Made by a program: the position numbers and the translations under genes. From the NCBI GenBank assembly GCA_013397935.1, contig VZRN01000791.1, positions 248,001 to 312,000 of the forward strand: 64,000 bases of DNA. The letters run 5' to 3'. The notes under the pieces are model-generated. The model saw nothing but the letters and a program-made list of their open reading frames with translations. It was not told the DNA's origin and ran no database searches. The DNA comes from Dasyornis broadbenti (taxonomy: Eukaryota; Chordata; Aves; Passeriformes; Dasyornithidae). Shown piece by piece: positions 14,516 through 25,708 of this stretch; the stretch's first letter is position 1, and each line of letters begins with the position of its first letter.

Positions 14516-17500
14516 CACAGGCAAAACTGCTACTTGCATCACACACAAAGTCTGGATAAACAGAAGAGAACCTACTAAAGAAAAAGAGAAATAGTTAAGG
14601 GAGAAAGGAAACAAACTGCAGACATCGACACGATGAGAAGCTCTGTCCCTTGGCCCATGTGAATTTGGTTTTCCCAGCACAGAGAGGCAAATGCTATTAT
14701 TTTCACCTGCTCTCTGAATCTGTCATGACATCTCCTGCTGGTTTGACTCTTCCTTTAAACTGAACTAATCAAATTCTTGTCTTTGCAAAATGAGAAAAAA
14801 AAATCACCACATGAGAGAGCTTGGAGAAACAACAAAACTGAGACTGTAATGCTTTGTTCCATCACTTACGGACTGGCCTATCTCCTTCCACTGCTCACAG
14901 TACAACTGAAGAAAGGGTACATTTCTTACTCTCTAGAAATGAGAAGGCAGTTTGCCATCTCCAGCACTGCGCCAACTTTCACTTTCAAGAGTGCAAATAA
15001 ATGAGCTAACTTATGATGTGTATTTAAATTCCAATTACCACATAACTAAGCTACAACTATGCTTCTTGAGAAACAATATGTTCTTACAGCATAAACAAAA
15101 CATCAGCAAAATTACTGGTATTGTTTCTTAGAGACATAAACAATTTTCATTTCTTACTGCTTGCCACAAGGATATTGCTTTATATCCAATGGATGTCTCT
15201 CTCTATATATGTGAATTCTGGTATCACCATTCCCAAAATAGCTTTCAAAACATTTTTTAAACTAACCTTGTGGAACCTCTTTCCCTTTCCTTCCCCCTAT
15301 CCTCTCCCTCCCCTCAAATTAATCTGATAGAGCTTTCATGAATAAACACTGTCTCCCCTTCCCAATGGGGAAGGAAACAGTCACATACCTCAGAAACCAT
15401 GGATTTTAGTCAGAGTTTAAAGGAAAACTTTTCTTTAAATATTTGAAAATCATTGTCAGCCCCCTCCCCCTCAAACCCAGACAACCAAATATCGTGTCAT
15501 TGTCTTTATCTGGTATATTTGGTTTCAGTCTCAAAGTCCAGCTTCTCTCTAAACTCAAAGGCAAGTCCTAGCAACATTTCCTCTTGTCAGGATATGGCTT
15601 TGTAAAACTGATCCCTTGGTTTGAATAAGGCCCAATTCATTGATGTAAATGTAGAATGCAAGGAAATGCCAAAGTCTTAAGGACTTTCCCCTTCTTATTC
15701 TCCAATCCAAGAAAGCCCACTGCCACTGCAGCTTCAAAGTAGCTGACATGCAGCCCAGAGATCAGGCAAGCATTTCCAAGCTTATTATAGGCTAGTTTTC
15801 CAGGAGTCTCCCTCTCTCTCTGTTACTCAGCAGACATGCAAATGAAGTATTGTCCAATTTGTTCCCGAGTTTCTTACGGAAATGCAGACGGAGTGCTCTC
15901 CTTTGTACTCTCCTGAACTGCTCTGCTTGCCTGGCTCACAAATTTCTGCAGTCTCTAGATGTGTTTTGCCTCTTCAACTGAGAAAAATACATATAAACTG
16001 TATTTCTTGAGTGACAAAACTCACACAAGTTTAACTAGTACTGCATAAAATAAAACCTCTACAAAGAGATCTCACTAAACCTCTGCAGTTTAGAGAGATT
16101 CATTACAGAGACACAGAACTAGAAAGAGGACACCTCCCTCCACTCTCCCTCTTCTGCCTTCTACACACTGGAACACCCACCAAAGGCATATTACAGAGTT
16201 TCTCTGGCTAAATAGATTTAAAAAGCAGCTAGATTTTGGTAGTTTTAAGTGCACCATTGAGAAATCTTAAAATATGCTGGATGACAAGAAGTCAGTTTTG
16301 AAACTGGACCACCTGAAACTGAGGTATCACGATTGCCCCTCGAATAATTTCATTATATTTGGGGAAAACCATTTTTTAGCATGCCCGATGGCTGTATGAT
16401 TTATTGCCAGTGGTGAGCATAAAGCATAGTCACAGCATGACTGCTCTATAGTTGGAAAATTATTTCTACCACTGCATTGAAAAGTGAAACCCAGATATCA
16501 ATTCTGAGAAAAAACCCCCACAATCTTCCATTTCAAAGTAACCTGTAAGGTTTCAACACTTTCTAGATTTCACAGGTTCCAAATTGGGCTCAGATACAAA
16601 ACTTCAAATGATAAAGTTTTCTTTGCTTAGTCATTCATTTGCAAGATTTGGTGAACTTTCTATCAATTTCAAACCACCTAATTTTGTGAATATTTTCTAA
16701 ACTTTGATGTTAACTAAATATATTTTCATTATAATACAAAGAACAAAGGAAAGGCCATTCTTTCTGAGACTTGCTGGTAATTCAAAGCAGCATTAAATGG
16801 AATTATTAAGTTGTATTACCCACCACCATTTGCGTTTTAGCTGCTGATGTTATTTAGTTCTGGAAAAAGAACCTTCATCATATGAACACTTTTCTTTCTT
16901 CCTTCTGTTTTTTTTTTCCTGTAAGGGGATTTCCTTCATCTTTTTTTCCTTCTCTTCCTTTGCAGATACCTTTGTCACATCCCTCATTCCCATTTCCTCT
17001 GAGAAACCATTTTTATGCTGTTGTCACTGATGTGTCAACAAGAGAAAGACAACAAGGTCTTGTTCAAACAGTGTAACTGCTGAACAAGCTACAGTAAGTT
17101 GGTATAATTTCAGAAACTATAGAGAGCAGAAGTTTTCATAGTTGTTTATTAACAAGAGAAGAAAAAAAGGAGAAGAAAAAAAATGGAGGACATGCAGCTC
17201 CCTCAAAGCCACTGCTGAGCGCTAGCACCTTTCTTTTTTTTAAAGGTATGTACAATAGCTTCCAAAAACTGAAATGAAGAACTTCTCCACCATAAAACCC
17301 ATTCTCCAAATAAATAAATAAATAAATAAATAAAAATGCTTCTCCTGAAATCTCTTTTCTCCCACAAACATGATACTAACAAATCAGGCAACAAGACCCA
17401 CTCCATACAGCTCATACAGCTCTCCTGACAGACATTGCTACTGTCTTGAAAGGGAGACCAGGCAGCCTAAAGGGGCATAGATATTGCTGTAATGGAGAAA

Positions 17501-20500
17501 ACTCAAATGCAATGATCATACAGTATCAATAATACAAGGTCCCATAGGGCAGATCACTGAAAAATAAATTTTAGCTCAAGCAACGAAGAAAAATCAATCC
17601 ACATTGTTAAGGTAGTTTGTACATCAGCAGAGTCTCTGTGTACAAGCTGTTATTCCACAGTGCTATGCTCATCACTATCAAGAAATTAACCTTTGTCCTG
17701 TGCACCCCCCATCAGAGGAAACTTGTGTACTTCACAAGGCAGAGTAAGCAACCACTAAATAAGCATGGAAATGACACAGGACTCAGGATAGGTTGAGTTT
17801 TACATAATTATGCTCGTGACACCACAAGTGAATACAGCAAGTTAAACAGCCACAAAAAGTGAAAAGCATACCCACAACATCTTTGAATGATGCCACAGTC
17901 GATTTTAATTTTGTCTCAGGCCCTTACAAATTGTTGTAGAATGTGGTTAAAAAGGGAACCAACAGCCAGTTTGATGGCTGGTTCATAGCCTGCAGCAATG
18001 CCCTGGTCAGCCAGTATCTCAAAATCCTACAAACGAAGCACAGATAAAATTACGGCTCTGCCTCTCCTAATAATCTTGGAGACTGTTTACTCAGCAACAC
18101 CAACACATCAAAGAAAAGGATGCCAATGCCTGAAGACAAGTCTGTTTAACTCCAAGCAAAGTTTACTTATTGCTAATAGTCTTCCTGCTAAAGCTAAACC
18201 TCAAAACACATAGAAAAGTCTTGAAGGGCCTGGAAACCTCATGTTAAGTCACAGGTAAAAAACATTTCCATGAGAACTGACTGAGTAGACTGCCACAAAG
18301 AATTTCAGAGCTGTGCCACAGACCACAGCAAGGGTGGAGTAGTGTGTGTATGTGTGAAGAGAAGCGGTGTGAGGGCAAACACTAAAATAAGGGTGTTAAC
18401 TATGGCACAGATCACTCTGGATGATACATGCAGGAACACAGAGCCCTTTTCATGCAATTATGTTCAGCTCCAAACATGGCAAGTAAGATTTCCCCCAATT
18501 AAGTGTACCCTTTCACACTACGACTCAAATTCCCCCCTCCACCCGCACTCTGAAACACTTCGCAAAGATGTCTGACATCTTTTTCTTCCTGCTTTTTTGC
18601 ACCAAATGTCCACCCGTCTTTTCTCATCTGATTCCCTGCCTCCTGTTTCCATTACACCACATGCCTGCTCCCACAAGACAATCATAATCCTAACTCAGCA
18701 CCTCCTTGCTCAGTCAGGTTGTACATTCTCAACCCTTCCCTCACCATCCAGCTGTCCTGTCTCTACAGGATCTCACCCAGGTGGGCAATCTACACTTGTA
18801 TGAGACCTAACAAAATTTGTAATTTCTGTTAGAATTTGGGAAAACTATAATGTGTGTCCTCCCCCAGGCAGCACCATGTAAACCCACACATCTTCTATCT
18901 CCAGTCAGGCTCAGAAATATTGCTTCACCTAAAAAGCTACAACACAGCCAACATACGGGCAAGGTTACCTGACAAATGAAGAATAAAGGTCTTTTGGGGC
19001 CCATTGCTGGAATCATTCAGATACAGCACTACTTTTTCCGTGTCAGAATTTTCAAGCTACCTGATGCTTATTTCTTTATATCAAAGGTCAATCTTTTAAC
19101 CTTGCTACTCATAGTAATCAGTTACCTTTAGCTGCAAGTAAATTTGCAATTTCATTGACACATCTTATGAAATTCATTCCTTCCACCTGCTCCTCAATTA
19201 GTACTAAAAGTAATCAAATATATTTGTGACTTTTCAAGACAAACCAAATTCATTGGACAAACTTCTTAACTCTCATATATTGAGACAACTAATCTCAAAC
19301 ACAGGGACTATACCTAGCAGATGTCATCTGTGCTGGTTTTTTTACACATCTCAGAAGCAAAACAGGGATCTGCTGAAAGAAGTGGATTTCATCTTCATTC
19401 CTGACAAGTAAATCATGAAAGACAAGCATGCTCTTCTAGGTCAGGATGGGAACAGGAAAAAATGCCAGTGATATTAACAAAGAAAACAGGCTTTCTCTCA
19501 GAATTCTCAATCCATTTTGGATGACCGTGCTCACAGGGGCCATTTGGATACAGTACAGAGAATCTGTATAATCACTGAGACAGACAAAGCTAGCAGAACA
19601 CTTTATGAGGCATCACACAAGAAAATACAGATGTGGTCACAAGCTGAGATGGGAAACCATAGTGTCTTTCATTATGGAGAGGGTGGATGTGGTGGTGATT
19701 GATGTCACTGAAGAGATTTGGGGTAGGAGAAGAATATGAAAAACACTCTTAGAGGCAGAAGAAGAGTATGCAAAGTGATGCATCCATTTTGGGACAAAAA
19801 TATGGCCTGAGCTGCAATGTAGGAGAGCAGGATAATTTGAATTTTAGTGTGTGAGCCTAGGTAATAAAGGTACTACTGATAATAGCCATAGTGGAAAGAG
19901 AATAAATGCTTTTAAATAACAGCCCAAGAATTTCATATGGATCACAATGAATTGGTAACAAAAACGTAAACAAGCAGCAAAACTTAGAAGTCACATGTTC
20001 AAGCAAGTTAATAGCTTCAAAAAACTACTAGCCACTACCTTCAGGTATTTCTGAGTGGCTAATGATGTAAATTTACTTACCTTTGTAAAGAATTTGAAAT
20101 TAAATGATACTCCATTAGCAAATTAGAAAGAGCTCTCCAAGGGCATTTACTGCATTGTGGTCTAATGACAACTAGGGAGCAGATATTATTTTCAGTGCCC
20201 TAATCACTACACAGATGCACAGAAGCCAAGCTCTCTGTTTTGGAGTAAATATATGCACCTCCCCAGCTACACAGGGACAAAAACTTGCCTTGTAAAACAT
20301 CAATGACTGGCTGACTGTTGTGCAGATGCAGCTATTCAAAAGGAGCAGATATTTTGTAACACAAGTACCACAGCCTAGGTCTGAACTCCACAGGCTGGCA
20401 TCACCTGGAGTAGTCTCTCCTCCCTGCTTCACCAGACCAGCATGTACATCTAAACATACATACACACATCCTTCAAAAGCCAAGATGATGAGCTTGAAAA

Positions 20501-22817
20501 CAGAGGTGTTTCCACCGAAATCCTTATAAAGCTTTTGGTTGTTTTGCTAGCATTCAAATACTTTCTGAGCAGAATGCTATTTCACACTTCCTTTTGCTGC
20601 TAAAACCCTGGCATGCTGTTCCTAAACAGTCTAACTTCTAAATAAGACACACTGTCTGTCCTCAGAGAAGGACACTTCCCTAGAGAAGAACACAGTAACT
20701 GAAAACTGGAATAATCTTAACAAATACGCCTTCATTTGCACTAGATCCCCAGGCAATTCACACTAGATAAATCTTGCATGGCAACAGGCGAGATGGGCTT
20801 AGATTGTTATGACAGAATTATCTTCTTCTGTCTAGTTATCTGCTCCTCTCCTATCTGCTGGCTACTGTGTCACTTGCTTCAACAAAAAAAGTTGTTTTCC
20901 AAGCAGTACTGTTGTAGTTGGGCTGGCTGATTCCCTCACAGATCCTGACAGATGCAAGCAGCTCCACAGTGAGGAGATCACTATTCAATGGGGTTATGCT
21001 TGTGCTTCTGGCAGGTCTACGAAGCAAGAATCTTGTCACAGTTCACATTATTCTGAGTCTTTTAAGTTCCCTACAATGTTTAGGATGTTTATGTAATTAA
21101 GTCAAAAATTCCTGAAACATTCCTAGAGCACCCAGTTGCTAAAGTTTGACTGTAACACGATAAAGAAACAGCTAACTTTTACATCAAGAAAGTAAAAAAA
21201 TTACAGAAATAGGCACCTATAGTACTACAGAAAAGTATCCCAAACAGGTAGCTTCTCTAATTAGTGACATACACAGTGGACAAGGATTTAACACATGGAA
21301 GGAAGTACCATGAAAATCTCAGCTTTGAAGGTCTAACCCAACTGCAGGGAATTGTGCTGGGGTTTAAATAGCACCAGTTGTATAGTAGAGGGGTTAAGAT
21401 TTTCTAAACTTTTCCCAGAATGCTGGGATACAGTAACAGAAAAAAAAAGTTTTACGCAGCTAAAATATTTTTCACATTAAGAGTACAATGCTTGAGAATG
21501 TAAATGTACAGGATGTTAAAAAATATCAGTGTCAGCTAATTTGTCTTCAGAAAAAAATCCTGTAAATTAATATATAGTTGGACTGTATGTTCACTACTTT
21601 GGGATTCTAAATAATTTAACGGTTAGCATCTTTCTGCCATACAGCTATTACATGCACATTCCAAAATTACTGCCAGTTTATCAACTTTTACCACTTAAAT
21701 TTAGAAATGAGGTAATGTATAGGGATATAAAGCACTTCTCAATGCAATGATTCACCTTATTTTAGAGCAAAGCCTCATTTTTGTGGCTTACAAAACAATG
21801 GTTTTTAAAGCCCCTACACATGACAGGCTATGTTTCTAAAGCATCACATGAAAAGTGATAACATTCAATAACAGAGAGACAGAGTCTTTAAAAATCACAG
21901 ACCAACTCAACATTCTCTTAACACTAATTTTATAAAATACCTTACATGAACAGAAAAAGAACTTGAGCATACATAATAACCAAAATTAAAAAAGAATGTT
22001 GAATAAAATATAAATTAATTGAACACATCACTAAATTTGCCACATGTTAGATAAGTTTATAAAAGGCATTTTCAGATAAAATAGTTATTTCAAAGAAAAT
22101 CCTTCAAAATGGAAACTGCTGAAGTCCTTTTTCAAGAAGTCTAAAAGCTCTAAATTCCAGGTCAACAGGTAGCACCTGAATTTGCTTTGAACACGGTGTT
22201 CATTTGCTTCAAAATCTGTCAATATTTAAGACACAAATTTAAATGCTTTCAGGTCAGAGTTGTCAGTGCAAAGTAAAGCTCCAAGCTAAAAATGAGAGAA
22301 ATACAACAGAAGAACTTCCTAAATTCACATTATAAAAAAGCTGTGCCAGATGCACTCTTGAGATACTGGACATTAACAAATTTTACCAGTGGCCATTTTA
22401 GGGTTCTAGACAGGCCATTAACATGGCTAATTATATTAATTTCCTTTATGACAATTCAAATTTTTCCTACATATAGTCTTTGGAAAAGATCTGTGCTGCT
22501 GATGTCCACTTGCTCTGTTCAACTTCTGATTCAGCCAATTTGTTCAAAATGCAGTAACTAAGCCAAAAGGAGAGAAAAGGTGAGGCCAACAGATATCACA
22601 AGCATGGTCTGAAGACTGCAATGTTGGAACAGATACGGTAGAATATATTTCTGAGTTTAACCAACTTTGTTCACCCAAGCACTCTCATTCAAGTCAGTCT
22701 TCCTAATGTTATATATGTGTGTAACACACTGCCAGGCTCAAACCTTTAAGTCTTTCAAAGGTTAAAAATATGTTTAGAGAGCTATGTCTTTAGAGAACTA
22801 GACTGCAGCCAGATTAA
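14516..22817. other. Intergenic, no gene recognised
   Basis: AT-rich, short open frames only. Holds an AAAT microsatellite near 17308-17335, pyrimidine-rich stretches near 16890-16970 and 18490-18790, and a perfect octamer ATGCAAAT at 15836-15843. No coding exon, RNA gene or further retroelement could be supported by eye. Confidence 0.6.
17308..17335. repeat. AAAT microsatellite
   Basis: About seven units of taaa in tandem in the intergenic region. Confidence 0.95.
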
Positions 22818-22823
22818 TTTATT
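22818..22823 (-). promoter_or_regulatory. Candidate distal poly(A) signal AATAAA
   Basis: The next perfect AATAAA I found on the minus strand, about 2.6 kb after the CBLB stop. It would be the end of a long 3' UTR isoform if the proximal signal is skipped. In AT-rich DNA such hexamers also arise by chance. Confidence 0.2.
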
Positions 22824-24679
22824 TTAAGCCAATTAATTCCTGCAGAGTAAACATCAATACTCTAGCAAAGCAATTTTGCTGTTTGACTTTAAAACTACTA
22901 ACCAAAACAGGTTTGAAACAGTCTGCATGTTCCACTATTTAGAAGTGTTATTAGCACACTCATTTAAAGATTAATGGAACTCATTTCAAGTTCCCAATCA
23001 GAATATCACTCATCAAGTTTGGTTTCAACACATAATAAAAATAGTGTCACTGGTGGTCACAACCAGAAAGGAGTAGGAAAACTTTAAAAACTGTAATCTA
23101 TCAAGCAGCAGTTCCAGCCTCTAATTGAAATGTAAGGATGCAATTTATATTAAGCTGCTGCATAAAAAAGAGAAAATGAGTTCTTCATTACAATTCAAAA
23201 TTTCAAAACTCAATCTGCAGATTGTTTGTTCATCCTTGTAAAGTGTTCTTTTTTTCACTGTCATCATTGCTATGCTGGCAGTTATGCTAGAACCTCATTT
23301 CAGTAATTCCAGAACAACTAGAGTATATCATTTAACAGCATGAATCATTTTGAATTTACAGCTAGCTAAAAAGCTACAGTGATGTTGCAAACAAACCAGA
23401 TGAACAAGAGGTTTCGATACTACACAAAACTTTCTCCCAAAACACAAGAGATTAACTTGAACCAAAAGCACAGAATATAACAAACCAAAACTTTTCATAA
23501 GCTGTACTTGAGGAATGAACAGTTAAAGAAAGTTGTAAACGTCCTTTCCTGGAACATAAACTCAGAATCATTTGCTTAAATCAAATTGGAACAGCAGCTC
23601 TTCCCTATATCCTGTATCCTCCTGATAATCTTTTATCACTGAAGCAGATTACTGATATCCATACTATGCTTTGTGATGCTACAAAATAATTTAATTAGTT
23701 TTAAGAATAAGTTCTTTGATGAAACAATGGCACTTTGAGACAGCACAGTAATTTCCAATGGGTGTTCACAGTTATTTCGAATCCTGCAGCTCAGCCATGT
23801 GCTGTCTTTAAAAACATCTTTACAACAAATGAGATCTGATCCCGTAAGTGATATAAATTTTAGCACTTGCTCAGAGTGAAAGAGAACACCAACAGCTGAA
23901 AGGGAATAATAAATATATACTTCAGACCCCGCCTGGCACACTGAAAATTTTCATGTACTCGTCACATCTCAAAATGAGAAAAATATTCTAACTATCACAT
24001 AGTTCTATTTTTTCAATAGTATTGCAGGAAAAGATTTCAAAGTTTCCTAAAAAACCAAGAAAGCAGCAATCTTAAGAATAGTTCTGAAAATATTTGGACT
24101 CAAATTTGAAAGTACTCAGAACAGAGATGTCTTCTCTCTTGTTTTTTAAATCAGGAAGATTTTTAAATTGGCTTGCATCAATTTGGGCTCAAAAATAAAA
24201 TGTCAAAGTTCGGAGAATCACTAACCAAGTAAAGCAAGAATGTATTTCCAGCTAGGCAGCTGGAAAGAGAGTGAATGAATTTGGGTGTTAAACACATCCT
24301 TGAGGATTATAAAGTGTACAGAGTAGGGGAGAGGAGGTTACTAAAGAACTTCGCAAAAAATTTTGCTACAGTAGCATTAGGAATTAACAGTGCATCAAAG
24401 ATTTAAAGTTTCCAAGTTAATACAAACTGATGCAAGCCACAATGAACCACAGGATAATCACTCAAACAAAAAATTAACCACATTCTACTTTACTGAAGCT
24501 AGAACTGGAATTTACCTGCATACCATTAATATAATTGATAAAGATTCCTTCTACTCTTGACATAAAGAACTGGTGCCATTAGTGTGTAATCAAAACACTG
24601 TATTACCATGTGCATTTGGCTGTTTTTGAACATCTGCAATCAAATACACAAATCTGAAACAGATTTTATATGTGAGAAC
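22824..24679. other. AT-rich region, intergenic or distal CBLB 3' UTR
   Basis: No coding signal on either strand. It would be transcribed as 3' UTR only if the distal poly(A) signal at 22818-22823 is used. The two cannot be told apart from sequence alone. Confidence 0.4.
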
Positions 24680-25445
24680 TCAGTATCACTGCTGCATGAA
24701 GTGTTTTATTTGTTGGTTGTGATTTTTTTGTGGAAACCATATATAGAAGACCTTGAGGACTACGGGTCATGGAATTCTTGTTAAACAGAAAGCTGCCCAA
24801 CATTACTGTCAAAATACCTTTAAAAACGCAGTTCACAGACAGCATAATGCATTTTACATTCAGATATTTCCTCTCTCAAAAGCAAAGGAATCTCATAAGA
24901 AAAAAAATCAGTAGTGAAGGCCACATACTTTTTGCATTTGATGAGCTGAAATGCAAAAAAAACAATTAAAGCATCTTGTAAATAAAAAAGAAGACCAAAA
25001 GAAACACAGAACTTCTAGAAAATGATGATTTAGTGAAGGAGTGGTCAGCATGGAAACTGTTGGGAACGCTACAGCAGAATTGACCACAAGTACAAGGGAA
25101 TATGAACAGGAACATAGTACAGGCACAAACTAGAAAACTGTAACTTGCCAACTTGTAAACAAGAAAAAGCATTTCACAGATTAAAAATTCTAGGGAAGTA
25201 AACTTTTTTAAATTACTTTGTCAGTTCAACCCTGATTTATAAAAGTATGGCTAGCAAAAATACATAAGCCTCAGCATATTTATAAGTCTTGATCAGAGCA
25301 GCCAGGAGCCTTTGATAAATGGCTGGAAACAAACACCCTTCTACTAAGGATGGAAAAAAAAATATTCCATTCTGTTCTTGCTCTCATTCCCCAATCCACA
25401 CAGGTATCTGTAGAATTCATATACTCCAAGAAAATCGTGATGCTG
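24680..25445 (-). other. CBLB: Probable proximal CBLB 3' UTR
   Basis: AT-rich sequence directly after the CBLB stop, with no splice-site or coding signal. The first AATAAA on the minus strand downstream of the stop is at 24705-24710, which would give a 3' UTR of roughly 740 bases. The UTR could instead continue to a later signal. The extent is inferred from the signal alone. Confidence 0.5.
24705..24710 (-). promoter_or_regulatory. Candidate CBLB poly(A) signal AATAAA (proximal)
   Basis: AATAAA on the minus strand (tttatt on plus), the first perfect hexamer after the stop codon. T- and GT-rich sequence (TTTGTGTATTTGATTG) lies about 60 bases downstream, somewhat far for a downstream element. 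Plausible but unproven. Confidence 0.35.
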
Positions 25446-25708
25446 CTATAGATTGAGACGTGGGGAGACGGGTGGAGGAAAACAGACAAACTCTCTTAAA
25501 ATACTGCGGGCCACATCAACATTATTCTGGGCAATTTCCAGTGCCCTCTTGACTTCTTCAAAGGAATAGCCCTCTCCCATAAGTTTTGCAATTTTTGCAT
25601 CCACATTTTCGGTGGAATTGTCAGAGCTGTATGCTTTCCTGTGATGTATTTCTGGTGCAGTTCTCCGAGGAAGTGGTTTAGGGGGCCTGGCTGGTGCTTG
25701 TGAACCAT
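25446..25708 (-). CDS. CBLB: CBLB last coding exon: CIN85/CMS-binding motif, UBA domain and stop
   Basis: Encodes residues 564-649 and the TAG stop. It starts [26 protein letters not shown] (572-577) fits the PxxxPR motif bound by SH3 domains of CIN85 and CD2AP. The UBA domain covers about 599-636: [20 protein letters not shown], then [18 protein letters not shown], with MGEGY in the loop that contacts ubiquitin. Cbl-b UBA binds ubiquitin, whereas the CBL UBA mainly dimerises. The protein ends [13 protein letters not shown]; the mammalian end as I recall it is one residue shorter ([12 protein letters not shown]). Acceptor CTTGAAACAG|ATGGTT; phase 1 in. Confidence 0.97.

Noticed and set aside
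20172..20483. 103-codon minus-strand frame
   Set aside because: Cysteine-rich by chance composition, no zinc-finger spacing and no splice context.
1..24679. ALCAM 3' exons, expected as neighbour
   Set aside because: No immunoglobulin-domain exon, transmembrane segment or cytoplasmic tail of that type was recognised in either orientation.
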